Assembly: GCF_000248055.1 (NCBI RefSeq)
Contig: NZ_BAFC01000127.1
Location: 1 to 64,000 of the forward strand
Reading direction: 5' to 3'
DNA from: Gordonia sputi NBRC 100414
GTDB lineage: Bacteria > Actinomycetota > Actinomycetes > Mycobacteriales > Mycobacteriaceae
DNA length: 64,000 bases
How positions within the stretch are numbered: the first letter of the stretch is position 1; each line of letters opens with the position of its first letter. Positions 51,777 through 60,991 of this stretch are shown piece by piece. The position numbers and the translations under genes are program-made. Under the pieces are notes generated by a model. The model had not been told where the DNA came from. It ran no database searches and saw only the letters and a list, made by a program, of their open reading frames with translations.

Positions 51777-52811
51777 ATGTCCTGGACAATGCCCGCCGAG
51801 ACGGCCCCCCACGAGCGTGTGTGGATGGCGTTTCCACGGACCAACACCACCCTCGCCGAGAGCGCGGCCGACGCCGAGACCGCGTACGCCGCGTGGAGCG
51901 AGGTTGCCAATACGGTCGCGCAGTTCGAGAAGGTCATCATGGTCGTCGACCCGACCGAGACGACGCGTGCGCGCGCCCTGCTCTCGGAGGAGATCGAGAT
52001 CGTCGAAGCACCGCTAGACGACTCGTGGATGCGCGACATCGGACCGACCTTCGTCATCGACGACGCCGGCCAACTCGGCGCTGTCACATGGACGTTCAAC
52101 GGTTGGGGCGCACAGGAGTGGGCTGAGTGGACCAACGATCGTCAGATCGGGCGCGTGGTCGCGGGCCGGGCTGGTGTCCCCGTTGTCAGCTCGATGCTCG
52201 TCCAGGAGGGTGGCGCCATCCACGTCGACGGCGAGGGCACCGTACTCGTCACCGAGACCGTCCAACTCGACCCCTACCGCAATCCCTACGCCACGCGCGA
52301 GACGATCGAAGCCGAGCTCGAGCGCACGATCGGCGCACGGAAGGTCATCTGGCTCCCCCGCGGTCTGACCCGCGACTACGAGCGGTTCGGCACGCGCGGT
52401 CACGTCGACATGGTCGCGACCATCCCCTCCCCCGGGACGCTGCTGCTCCACCATCAGCCGAATCCCGACCATCCCGACCACGCAGTCACCAAGGGTTTGC
52501 GCGGGTTCTTCGAAGGCACCACCGACGCAGCCGGGCGATCGTGGAACATCGTCGATCTGCCCGCTCCCGAAACGATCCGGGACTCCGAGGGCTTCGTCGA
52601 CTACAGCTACATCAACCACCTCGTCGTCAATGGTGGTGTCGTCGCATGTGGTTACGGTGAACCGGAGGCCGACGCGCGCGCAGCCGAGATCCTGGCGTCG
52701 GTCTACCCCGGCCGGCGTGTGGTGACCATCGACGCCCGCGAGATCCTGGCGCGCGGCGGTGGAATCCACTGCATCACCCAGCAACAACCGGCCGTCGGCG
52801 CCACGTCATGA
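51777..52811 (+). CDS. aguA: Agmatine deiminase family protein
   Basis: A 344-residue peptidylarginine/agmatine deiminase fold enzyme. Key motifs are present: PHERVWMAFP at the start, DDSWMRDIGPTFVID, FNGWG, EGGAIHVDGEGTVLVTE, RGHVDMVA, and the catalytic cysteine in GGIHCITQQQP. The reaction would be agmatine to N-carbamoylputrescine and ammonia. The ATG at 51777 sits shortly after operator 2. Its stop overlaps the amidase start (ATGA), and an amidase (carbamoyl- or amide-hydrolysing) is a sensible next step. Confidence 0.9.
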   Translation: MSWTMPAETAPHERVWMAFPRTNTTLAESAADAETAYAAWSEVANTVAQFEKVIMVVDPTETTRARALLSEEIEIVEAPLDDSWMRDIGPTFVIDDAGQLGAVTWTFNGWGAQEWAEWTNDRQIGRVVAGRAGVPVVSSMLVQEGGAIHVDGEGTVLVTETVQLDPYRNPYATRETIEAELERTIGARKVIWLPRGLTRDYERFGTRGHVDMVATIPSPGTLLLHHQPNPDHPDHAVTKGLRGFFEGTTDAAGRSWNIVDLPAPETIRDSEGFVDYSYINHLVVNGGVVACGYGEPEADARAAEILASVYPGRRVVTIDAREILARGGGIHCITQQQPAVGATS

Positions 52812-54818
52812 CGTCCCCGGCACAAACCCCACCACTGGTGGAGGCATCGATATCCGAACTGAGTGCCGCGCTGGAATCAGGCGCGGTCACCAGCGTCGAA
52901 CTCGTCTGCGGGTATCTGAATCGCATCGGTCGATACGATCGACATGGGTTGACGCTCAACGCGATTCCCGTTCTCAATCCGACGATGTTCGACGAAGCGC
53001 GCGCATCGGACGAACGCCGTGCCCGTGGCGAGGCGTACGGGCCGTTCGACGGCATCCCGTACACCGCGAAGGACAGTTACCGGGTGAAGGGCCTCACCGT
53101 GGCGTCGGGGTCGCCGGCGTTCGCACATCTTGTCGCGGGTTCAGACGCATTTGCCGTTGAACGCCTGCGAAGCGCCGGAGCCATCTGCCTCGGTCTCACC
53201 AACATGCCTCCGATGGCCAATGGCGGTATGCAGCGTGGCGTATACGGGAGGGCCGAGAGTCCTTACAACAGTGACTATCTCGCGGCCGCGTACCTGTCCG
53301 GCTCGTCGAACGGTTCCGGTGCGTCGACGACTGCGAGCCTGGCGGCTTTCGGCCTCGGCGAGGAAACGTGGTCGAGTGGCCGCTCCCCCGCGTCGAACAA
53401 CGCGCTCGTCGCGTACACGCCGTCGCGCGGCGTGATCTCGGTGCGCGGCAACTGGCCTCTGACACCAACAATGGATGTCGTTGTGCCGCATACACGTACG
53501 GTCGACGATATGCTCGCACTGCTCGATGTTCTCGTCGCCGATGACGCCGACACCCGAGGCGACTTCTGGCGCACGCAGCCGTGGGTGGAGTTGCCCGCAG
53601 CGTCGTCGGTGCGGCCCGAGTCGTATCTGGAACTCCGCGATGACAATGCATTGCGAGGCAAGCGTTTCGGGATACCCCGAATCATCCTGGGAGACGACCC
53701 CGACGCGGGCTGGCCGATCACACCACGACCCTCGGTCATCGATCTGTGGAACCGCGCGCGGGAAGATCTGGAGGCAGCGGGCGCCGAAGTGGTCGACGTC
53801 GACTTCCCCGCCCTGACCAACTACGAACTCGACCGACCCGACGCCCGCGACGGCTATGCCCGCGGAATCCTGCCGGAGGGATTCTTCGACGCCGAGATGT
53901 GGGACCTCACCGTCTGGTCGTGGAACGACTTCTTTGCAGGCCAACGGCGACCCCGCACTGAACCGCCTCGCCGACGTCGAGGGGTCGTTGATCTTCCCGC
54001 TGCCCGACGGCGCGATTCCCGATGAGCTGCACGGGTATTACGCGCGGTACAACCTGGACATCAGCGAGTACCCAGAGCGCGCCGCACTCGGAATCCCAAC
54101 GCTCGATGAGATCCCGGATCTGGCCGAGGGCGTCCGCGGGCTCGAGGAACTGCGTCGTGTCGACTTGGAGGAGTGGCTCGACGAACTCGGCCTCGACGCG
54201 CTGGTGTTCCCTTCTGCGCTCGACGTCGGACCTGCAGACGCCGACATCAATGCGGCATCGCACGAACGTGCCATGGCAAACGGGGTGTGGGTGTCGACCG
54301 GCAACACCATGATCCGTCACTACGGCATTCCGACTGTCAACGTCACGATGGGCGCGATGAGTGACATCGGAATGCCCGTGAACCTGACATTCGCCGGGCG
54401 CGCCTACGACGACAACGCACTTCTCGCCTACGGCTGGGCCTACGAGCACGCCTCTCGACGCCGCACCGCTCCGCCGTCGACGCCGGAGCTGCCACCGCTG
54501 AGACGCCCAGGCGTCGTGTCCGACGGCGACGTCCCCGCGCTCGAACTGACAGCGTCCGCTCGACGCGATGCGCAGGTGGCCGTCATCGAGGTCTCGGGCT
54601 CGTCCGACGCCGACCTGCTGCAGGTCTTCGTCGACGGAGATGCTGTTCCGGTCGACCGCGAGGGATCGAGCTTCACAGCCTCGATCGAGATTCCCGCGGC
54701 TGAGCTCACGCGACAACACTCCGCGTGGCGCATCCCGTACGGCGCACTCGTGACGGCGATCGCGACGTCATCGAACGGCGCTGCCAACGCCGAATATGTG
54801 ACCGTGGACGGCATCTGA
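52808..54818 (+). pseudogene. Amidase signature family enzyme, single-base frameshift
   Basis: The first frame (from 52808) has the amidase-signature N-terminus (ELVCGYLNRIGRYDRHGLTLNAI, FDGIPYTAKDSYRVKGLTVASGSPAF with the catalytic Lys) and the Ser-rich stretch SGSSNGSGASTTASLAAFGLGEET. It runs to WNDFFAG and then goes out of frame at about 53938-53942. Removing one G restores FFAANGDPALNRLADVEGS and continues to 54818 with VWVSTGNTMIRHYGIPTVNVTMG. A C-terminal beta-rich extension of about 90 residues follows. It is coupled to agmatine deiminase. As read, the enzyme is broken; a sequencing error is possible. Confidence 0.82.
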
Positions 54819-54872
54819 CCACACTCCGTCTATCCGGACGCTATTCGAACCTGCCTCGAGCAACCACGTCTG

Positions 54873-54899
54873 CCCCGCCACCGGGGTGTGGTGGCGGGG
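54873..54899 (+). terminator. Hairpin terminator after the amidase
   Basis: The 10-bp stem CCCCGCCACC / GGTGGCGGGG with a 7-base loop lies 55 bases after the amidase stop and before the opposing DUF222 gene. It can end transcripts from both sides. Confidence 0.65.
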
Positions 54900-54996
54900 T
54901 GTAGACGGGTTGCGGCACAACCGGATTCGACGACTCGCCCAGTTCGTCGGGCCAGCGTGTCGGCCGGGTCGGCACACCGGTCAGTTCACGCGGTGG

Positions 54997-56823
54997 TCAG
55001 GCGGCGTCGGCCAGCGGTGGGTCGGCGCCTCCTGGTGGGTCGATGCCGCCGAGCCACCAGGGGCTGGCTGGTGGGGCTGGACCTGTTGGCGCGTCTGGGT
55101 CTGTGGGCGAGTCGGGGTCGGGTGGATCAGCGAGGTTCCATTGGATGTCGACGCGCGGGCTAAGGCGCAGGGTATCGCTCAAGGGCAGTGCGCCCACCAG
55201 AGCGAGCTCGACCCGCCCGCGGGGCGGGTCCGGCATTGAGGGCGGAGGCACAATCGCGGTAACAGTTGTGTCTGTGGCGATTCCGCTACCGGCCGCGCGT
55301 GCTGCGGCGGCGGCCTCGTTGCTGATGTGCTCGGCGGCGAGGTAGTCGTGGAAGTCGGCTTTGACGTCGGCGATGCGGTTGATGCGTTCGGGATTCTCGG
55401 GCATACCGGGCTTGGCGTTCAATCGCCACGCAACACGCCCGGTGTCGGGTCCGTCGGTGATCATGCGGGTGGTGAACTGCCCAGGCTTTTTACCGACCCG
55501 CCGATTGTGCACATCACACGCCGGCACCAACTGGTCGATATCGGTCAACCCGCCGTCGGCCCAGTCCTTGGCGGCGTGATGCATCTGCACCCTGCTCGCG
55601 GGTTGGTTGCAGCCGGGTGCGGAACACATTTTCCCGCCGGGTGAGGCGAACGACGCGAACCGTTGCCCCAACGACGCGATCCGCTTCGACCGACCAAGGT
55701 AGAGCGGGATGCTGGTGTGTTCACCGAACACCGCCAAATACTGACTCGCACCACTCTTAGCGGCCATCTCGATCACATCGTCGATCGGCAGGAGCGTTCC
55801 GGACGTGGTTTGCGCGATCCCTGCTTGTGCTTCCAACTCGTGCAGGCTGGTGGTGACGATTACCTGGATCGGTAATCCCCGATGGGTGTTGCCGAGCATG
55901 CCGGATTCCAACACTTGCCCGAGTAGGGCGGAGAAGGCGTCGTGGTTGCGTTGGGCGGGTGAGCGTTGATCCCGCAGCGCTGCCGCCGCGACCTGTTCAG
56001 CATTGGCGGTGGTGATCGGCCCGACGGGCGAATCGGGGTCGTCGGGGTTGTTCATGCCGGGTTTTGCCCACGAGTCCAGCACGGTGTCGAGCCGGGCGCG
56101 GGCGATCGGATCGAGATCGGCGGTCAACCGCGACATGAGTTGTGCGTTTTGCCGGTTCACCCATAACCGTCGTCGTCGTTTGCGGTCTTTCGGGTTGGTG
56201 AGTGATCCATCCGGATCGAGGTGGGCGAGTAGCCGTGAACCGAGGTTGGTGATTTCGGTGGGGGTGAACTGGACCGCATACCCGGCCATCTGTGCTTCGG
56301 CGGCAGCTTTCGTCTCCGCCGAAATGTCGGCGGGGATCGCCTCCAACACTTCGAGTACCGCGCGGACGTGCGCGCCGGCGACGCGCCCTTCCACGACGTA
56401 GCCGGCCAACGTGGGACAGGAGGGTGGGAGGCGGTCACCGCAGATGGTGGTGAAGGAGCCGGTCGCCGCGATCACCCGATATCGGGCGGCCGGATCGCCA
56501 ATATGCAGACGTTGCCCCATGAAATTCCGAATATCGCGAAAACCCAACGAGTGCGGCAGGTCGCGGTCGGACGCTTCCACGATCAAGCGGTCGGTGACCG
56601 CACCGGCCGTCCGCAGTGCTAGCCGTTCGGCTTCGACGGTGGCTTCGACGAGCACGTCGTCGGACACCAACGACACATCCACGGCAGCCAGCTCATCCAA
56701 CACCGCGGCAAGGCGTGACAGTTTCTCCGCCACCACCGCATCCGCAGACCCCACCGCCGCAGCAGCCAAAACCGAAGGCGCACGGCCATTCTCACCAGTG
56801 CCCTGATTGCTGTTGTCGTTCAC
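54997..56823 (-). CDS. DUF222 / 13E12-type HNH endonuclease domain protein
   Basis: A 608-residue protein of the family repeated many times in mycolic-acid actinobacteria. The N-terminal DUF222 region reads LSRLAAVLDELAAVDVSLVSDDVLVEATVEAERLALRTAGAVTDRLIVEASDRDLPHSLGFRDIRNFM. The C-terminal HNH nuclease has CSAPGCNQPASRVQMHHAAKDWADGGLTDIDQLVPACDVHNRRVG, keeping the zinc cysteines and the His-His/His residues. A Pro/Asp-rich tail follows. The GTG at 56823 is my start choice. Biological role of the family is poorly known. It is monocistronic. Confidence 0.85.
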   Translation of the reverse strand: MNDNSNQGTGENGRAPSVLAAAAVGSADAVVAEKLSRLAAVLDELAAVDVSLVSDDVLVEATVEAERLALRTAGAVTDRLIVEASDRDLPHSLGFRDIRNFMGQRLHIGDPAARYRVIAATGSFTTICGDRLPPSCPTLAGYVVEGRVAGAHVRAVLEVLEAIPADISAETKAAAEAQMAGYAVQFTPTEITNLGSRLLAHLDPDGSLTNPKDRKRRRRLWVNRQNAQLMSRLTADLDPIARARLDTVLDSWAKPGMNNPDDPDSPVGPITTANAEQVAAAALRDQRSPAQRNHDAFSALLGQVLESGMLGNTHRGLPIQVIVTTSLHELEAQAGIAQTTSGTLLPIDDVIEMAAKSGASQYLAVFGEHTSIPLYLGRSKRIASLGQRFASFASPGGKMCSAPGCNQPASRVQMHHAAKDWADGGLTDIDQLVPACDVHNRRVGKKPGQFTTRMITDGPDTGRVAWRLNAKPGMPENPERINRIADVKADFHDYLAAEHISNEAAAAARAAGSGIATDTTVTAIVPPPSMPDPPRGRVELALVGALPLSDTLRLSPRVDIQWNLADPPDPDSPTDPDAPTGPAPPASPWWLGGIDPPGGADPPLADAA

Positions 56824-57009
56824 GTGCCGCCACCCCCGCCCCACGTCGTCTCGAATATGTGTTCTACACTACCAGACAATACGGACAGCGTCGAGGAAAA
56901 ATCGAAGAAACTTTCGAGCCATCGAAAACCGATGACGACAGGCTGATCGACCAGTTGTCCGCGATTCGGACTCACGCAGAATCCGCGGTACCGATTCAGG
57001 CGCTCAACT

Positions 57010-57471
57010 TCAGGCGCTCAACAAATCGCGCGTTACCTGCAGCTGGCCCAGGTGCTGGGCAAGCTCGTGTACGACATGCAGCACAACCCACTGCGGCGTA
57101 ACGGTGTCGAGGTCGACATTCGCGCGTGTTCCGCGTGCATCGCGGCCCGCAATTCCGTTGCGCAACATACGCGTCGCCCACACATCCACGTCGGCGCGGA
57201 CCTGCGCGATACGCACGACGAGATCGTCGCGCGTTCCGGTGGCCTCGAACTCCCCCGACCGATCACGGGGCAGGTCCAATCCGCAGCCGAATGTTCCCAG
57301 CCACCAGCGGGTCATCTCGATGCAGTGGTGGACAATCGCGTACGGCGCGTTGGAGCCTGCGACCGGCAGTCTGCTGTTGAGGTCGGCGTCGGCCACGCCG
57401 TCGAGCGTGGCGAGAATGCCGTCCCAGCATCGATCAGCGGTGTCACGAGCGGCCTCAAACCAGAGATCCAT
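57010..57471 (-). CDS. DinB-like / DUF664-type protein
   Basis: A 153-residue four-helix-bundle protein. The first His is in PYAIVHHCIEMTRWWLG (metal ligand plus W) and the late ligands are in VVLHVVHELAQHLGQLQVTRD. This matches DinB/DUF664 proteins, thiol-linked metal-dependent transferases or hydrolases of mostly unknown substrate. It stands alone and points away from the peptide operon. Confidence 0.82.
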   Translation of the reverse strand: MDLWFEAARDTADRCWDGILATLDGVADADLNSRLPVAGSNAPYAIVHHCIEMTRWWLGTFGCGLDLPRDRSGEFEATGTRDDLVVRIAQVRADVDVWATRMLRNGIAGRDARGTRANVDLDTVTPQWVVLHVVHELAQHLGQLQVTRDLLSA

Positions 57472-57641
57472 CGCTACAGCGTGTCACGTTCGAATCATCG
57501 TGACCTTGCAGGAACCGCCATCTCGGCGCAGTAACGAACTTCGACCCTCGTCGACGAATCCTCGTCAAGAGCGTCACATGTCGACATAGTGGAGTGTGGA
57601 GTCCCCAACCGAGTGACTCCCAACGAGGAAAGGGTTTACCC

Positions 57642-57896
57642 ATGGCACTCGACGACGACGACATCACCACCTCCAGCCCAGGGGGCGAAGGTCCTGCCGA
57701 TGGCGGCTCGAATCCCGGCGGACACGACGGCGGCGCAGACGGCACCGCCTCACCCGGCGAAGGACCAGCCGACGGCGGCTCCAACCCCGGCGGACACGAC
57801 GGCGGCGCAGACGGCACCGCCTCACCCGGCGAAGGACCAGCCGACGGCGGCTCCAACCCCGATGGACACGACGGCGGGGCAGACGGCACCGCCTGA
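57642..57896 (+). CDS. Repeat peptide, putative precursor modified by the JmjC oxygenase
   Basis: An 84-residue peptide: a 16-residue acidic start (MALDDDDITTSSPGGE) followed by two full copies and one 19-residue partial copy of a 24-residue unit (GPADGGSNPGGHDGGADGTA + SPGE). It contains almost only Gly, Asp, Ala, Pro, Ser, Asn, Thr, His and Glu. The ATG at 57642 follows GAGGAAAGG. Its stop abuts the GTG of the JmjC/cupin gene. No signal peptide and no fold are visible. Gene order and repeat design suggest a substrate peptide carrying several identical modification sites. I do not recognise a named family. Confidence 0.72.
   Translation: MALDDDDITTSSPGGEGPADGGSNPGGHDGGADGTASPGEGPADGGSNPGGHDGGADGTASPGEGPADGGSNPDGHDGGADGTA
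57690..57893 (+). repeat. 72-bp tandem repeat inside the peptide gene
   Basis: Three tandem units (57690-57761, 57762-57833, partial 57834-57893) share almost identical DNA, including silent positions. Copies 1 and 2 differ only at a few third positions near their starts, and copy 3 changes one Gly to Asp. This points to recent unit duplication in a gene under selection for the repeated peptide. Confidence 0.9.
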
Positions 57897-59132
57897 GTGA
57901 CGACAATGCTGAGCCGCTGCATCGCCATCGACCCCGACACGTTCGCGCGTGATCACTGGGGTCGGCGTCCTCTGCTCAGCAGATCGGACGCGCTCCCCCG
58001 CGACTTCGACGATCTTCTCTCGCCGCGCAGCGTCGACGAGTTGATCGCCGAGCGCGGGGTGCGTGCACCGTTCATCCGGATGGCCAAGGAAGGCGGCCTG
58101 GTAGGCAAAGAGAACTACCTCGGGCCGGCCGGTTTCGGTGCAGAGATGCCCGATCAGGTCGATTCGGCAAAAGTGCTGGCGCAGTTCGCCTCTGGTGCCA
58201 CGATCGTTCTACAGGGGTTGCACCGACTGTGGCCGCCCATCATCGACTTTGTGCGCGGGATGGTCGACGACCTCGGACACCCGGTACAGGCCAACGCCTA
58301 CATCACCCCACCCGCAAACCGCGGTTTCGATCCCCACTACGACGTGCACGACGTCTTCGTACTGCAGATCTCCGGCAGCAAGCATTGGCGGGTTCACTCC
58401 CCGGTTCACACCGATCCCCTCGCCGACCAACCCTGGACCGACCACCGCGATGCCATCGAGGCGCGCAGTCACGAAGAGCCGGTGATCGACACCGTCCTCG
58501 AACCCGGCGACGCCCTGTACCTTCCGCGCGGATGGCTCCACTCGGCAGAAGCTCTCGGCCACACGTCGATTCATCTCACGGTCGGGGTATCGGCTGTCAC
58601 TGCCTTCGATCTGGTCCGGACGGTCGTCGACCAACTCGGGACGGTCGAATCGCTACGCACCGCGCTCCCGATGGGCACCGACTTCACCGATCCCGACGAG
58701 TCAGCGGCGCTGGCAGCCAAGACAATTGCCGCCGTCATCGACGTATTGCAGGCCAACACAACAGATCTGGCCGAGAGTACCGCCGCGCGGTTGTCGACGA
58801 TCCACGCCGAGCGAACCCGACCCGTGGCAGTTCGACCGCTCGCCACACTCGACGCAGTCAACTCACTCACCGAACACACGACGGTGAGTCGACGCCACGG
58901 CCTCGTCGTCGAAGTCCGTCGTGCGTTGCAGCGCACAGAGATTCGCCTTCCCGATCGGACCATCAGCTTCCCCGACTACTGCACAGAGGCACTCGAGGCC
59001 GCAGTATCCGGAGCCACCGTCACCGCGGGTGAACTACCGGGACTCGACGCCGCCGACAGCCTCGTGCTGATTCGCAGACTGCTTCGTGAGGGCGTCGTCG
59101 TTCTCGAGAGTGGATCGGTTCCAACCGGATGA
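57897..59132 (+). CDS. JmjC/cupin-type Fe(II)/2-oxoglutarate oxygenase
   Basis: A 411-residue oxygenase of the Cupin_4 / ribosomal-oxygenase (ROXA/MINA-like) group. The iron site H-x-D...H is seen as DPHYDVHDVFVLQISGSKHWRVH and LPRGWLHSAEALGHTSIHLTVG. A C-terminal dimerisation/winged-helix part follows. Known relatives hydroxylate Arg or His side chains in ribosomal proteins. Here the gene directly follows the repeat-peptide stop and overlaps the next gene (ATGA), so the repeat peptide, with its GGHDGG histidine, is the most likely target. This is inference from gene order. Confidence 0.85.
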   Translation: MTTMLSRCIAIDPDTFARDHWGRRPLLSRSDALPRDFDDLLSPRSVDELIAERGVRAPFIRMAKEGGLVGKENYLGPAGFGAEMPDQVDSAKVLAQFASGATIVLQGLHRLWPPIIDFVRGMVDDLGHPVQANAYITPPANRGFDPHYDVHDVFVLQISGSKHWRVHSPVHTDPLADQPWTDHRDAIEARSHEEPVIDTVLEPGDALYLPRGWLHSAEALGHTSIHLTVGVSAVTAFDLVRTVVDQLGTVESLRTALPMGTDFTDPDESAALAAKTIAAVIDVLQANTTDLAESTAARLSTIHAERTRPVAVRPLATLDAVNSLTEHTTVSRRHGLVVEVRRALQRTEIRLPDRTISFPDYCTEALEAAVSGATVTAGELPGLDAADSLVLIRRLLREGVVVLESGSVPTG

Positions 59133-60028
59133 CCCGTCGTCCTCCGTGTAGCGTGCAATCCGCGGAGCGCGGTGATCCGATCTACGGCACAGCCTCGGCG
59201 GGAACGTTGTGGGTCCTGCTCGAACTCGGTGGTGCGTGGGGACATTCGGCGTTCCTGCAATCGCCGTCCATCATCGACCCCGACCTCGGTCTGAGCATCG
59301 TGCGTCGGGTCGAGAAGCAGCGCATGCGGATTGTCGCGATTCGACGACCGGGACGCCGACCGCAAGCACCACGGTGGCGTTGGTTCATCGTGGACTCCAC
59401 GCCGGGAGCAGAAAGCGTGCACGCTGGCGAAGTCGACGGTCCCGCAGGCTATCTCGACCTCGCGCTCGACGGGTCCGACGGTGCTCCATCGACCGAACCT
59501 CTCGTCGCAGTGTGCGCGCACGGTAAGCATGACCAGTGCTGTGCAGTTCGGGGTCGGGCCGCGACAGCATCGATCGCGTCGGCGTATCCGGAGTGGACGT
59601 GGGAGTGTTCACACCTCGGTGGTGACCGCTTCGCCGCGACAGGGCTGATCCTTCCGCATGGTCTCTGTTACGGACGACTCGACACCGCCGTCGACCCAGC
59701 GTCCATCGTCGAGCTGTACACCCAAGGGCGCCTTGTGGATTCACTGCTGCGTGGACGTACGTCACTCCCCCACGCCGTGCAGGCCGCACAGCACTTCGCC
59801 CGTGTCGAGACCGGAGATGACCGCATCGACTCGTTCGCGCCGATCGACGTCACACACGTCGATGGGCGGATCCGCGTCCGTCTGACGGGCCACGTCGGCC
59901 CCGTCGACGTGGTGCTCGGTGAGGAGTTCTCCGAGCCGCTGTTTTCGATGTGTCAAGCGAATGTCGCTGGACGCGTACGGCAGTTCACGCTGGACTCCAT
60001 CGCCTTCGGACAGGTCGCCGCGACCTGA
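59129..60028 (+). CDS. Sucrase-ferredoxin-like (Apd1-type) protein
   Basis: A 299-residue thioredoxin-fold [2Fe-2S]-type protein. The expected cluster region is VCAHGKHDQCCAVRG, then WECSHLGGDRFAATGLILPHGLCYGR. In yeast Apd1 the cluster ligands are two Cys and two His of an HxGGH motif; here the second His position is Asp, which seems usual for bacterial members. It overlaps the oxygenase stop by 4 bases. A role as electron donor that keeps the oxygenase iron reduced, or as a second modification factor, is plausible but inferred. Confidence 0.82.
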   Translation: MTRRPPCSVQSAERGDPIYGTASAGTLWVLLELGGAWGHSAFLQSPSIIDPDLGLSIVRRVEKQRMRIVAIRRPGRRPQAPRWRWFIVDSTPGAESVHAGEVDGPAGYLDLALDGSDGAPSTEPLVAVCAHGKHDQCCAVRGRAATASIASAYPEWTWECSHLGGDRFAATGLILPHGLCYGRLDTAVDPASIVELYTQGRLVDSLLRGRTSLPHAVQAAQHFARVETGDDRIDSFAPIDVTHVDGRIRVRLTGHVGPVDVVLGEEFSEPLFSMCQANVAGRVRQFTLDSIAFGQVAAT

Positions 60029-60126
60029 CCGTGACCCTGTATCGATCGGTGGTCGGCGACGTATCGAGCACGCGTCACCCACGTCGACGAGCGCCGTCGG
60101 CGTCGGTGAGCGCGCATGCTCGACTC

Positions 60127-60330
60127 ATGGGAATCAACAAGAACGACACCGTCGAATGGAATACGTCCCAGGGACCGACGCATGGGCACGCGAAGGAAAA
60201 GCGCACATCGCCATTCACCTTCGACGGTCAGAAGTTCAATGCAAGCGACGACGACCCGTACTGGATTGTCGAATCGTCGAAGACCGGATCGCAGGCCGCA
60301 CACAAGGAGTCGTCGCTCACCAAGAAGTGA
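60127..60330 (+). CDS. HVA1 / DUF2945 family small protein
   Basis: A 67-residue protein reading INKNDTVEWNTSQGPTHGHAKEKRTSPFTFDGQKFNASDDDPYWIVESSKTGSQAAHKESSL. The VEWNTSQG start and the late PYWIVESSKTGSQAAHK segment match the hypervirulence-associated (HVA1) Tudor-like domain. Function unknown. It is independent of the oxygenase operon (99-base gap). Confidence 0.82.
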   Translation: MGINKNDTVEWNTSQGPTHGHAKEKRTSPFTFDGQKFNASDDDPYWIVESSKTGSQAAHKESSLTKK

Positions 60331-60357
60331 GTGATTCGTACCCACATTCTCGACAGG

Positions 60358-60921
60358 TCACATATTTTCGAAGGCCCGACCGAGTTCGGCACCGACGTCG
60401 ATGATGCGAGCAGCTTTGACCTCGGGCTTGTCGATCTCTTCCGCCACGTGCTGGGCGACAAAGCGCTTGATTTCGGTGTCGACCTGACCGACGGCACGAA
60501 TGAATTCGCCACGCAGGTTGTGTGACGCGACGCCCACGATCACGTCTTTCGGCCGCGGCGGAGTGACGTCGATCCGCAACTCCAGCGGCTCGGCGGCACG
60601 AACGGTCAACGGAAGTGTGATCAGCCCGTCGACGTCGTACTTGATGCGATCGACTCGCAGATCCACGACGAGACCGATGGTCAGCATGATCTCAACGGTG
60701 AACGTGATCAGTTCGCCGACATTGCGCGCGATACGCGGCTCGCCGATCTCGACGTGCGCGGTCACGCGAGCGAGCCCACCGGGGCCGGACGGGATGGGCC
60801 CGACGTCGAAAGATCCACCCGTAATGGAGGAGAACGCCGACCCCACCCGCTCTTCGGTCACGGCGACCTCGAAGAACCGGCGGCCGAACTCTTCGTACGT
60901 CAGCTGCGTCATCCCCTTCAT
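60358..60921 (-). CDS. Conserved hypothetical protein, 187 aa
   Basis: A soluble protein of about 184-187 residues. It has a helical start (LTYEEFGRRFFEVAVTEERVGSAFSSITGGSFDVGPI), beta strands in the middle and a helical end (EFIRAVGQVDTEIKRFVAQHVAEEIDKPEVKAARIIDVGAELGRAF). No signal peptide and no catalytic motif. Starts at 60921 or 60912 are both possible. Family not recognised with a function. Confidence 0.7.
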   Translation of the reverse strand: MKGMTQLTYEEFGRRFFEVAVTEERVGSAFSSITGGSFDVGPIPSGPGGLARVTAHVEIGEPRIARNVGELITFTVEIMLTIGLVVDLRVDRIKYDVDGLITLPLTVRAAEPLELRIDVTPPRPKDVIVGVASHNLRGEFIRAVGQVDTEIKRFVAQHVAEEIDKPEVKAARIIDVGAELGRAFENM

Positions 60922-60991
60922 CGTGCCATTTCATCGATCGTCATAGAACACGTTCGCCTCGATCCGGCGCGGCGAGTCGTACCCTCGGGAC

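Noticed and set aside
57690..57893. CRISPR array
   Set aside because: The repeats are contiguous, coding and in frame; there are no spacers.
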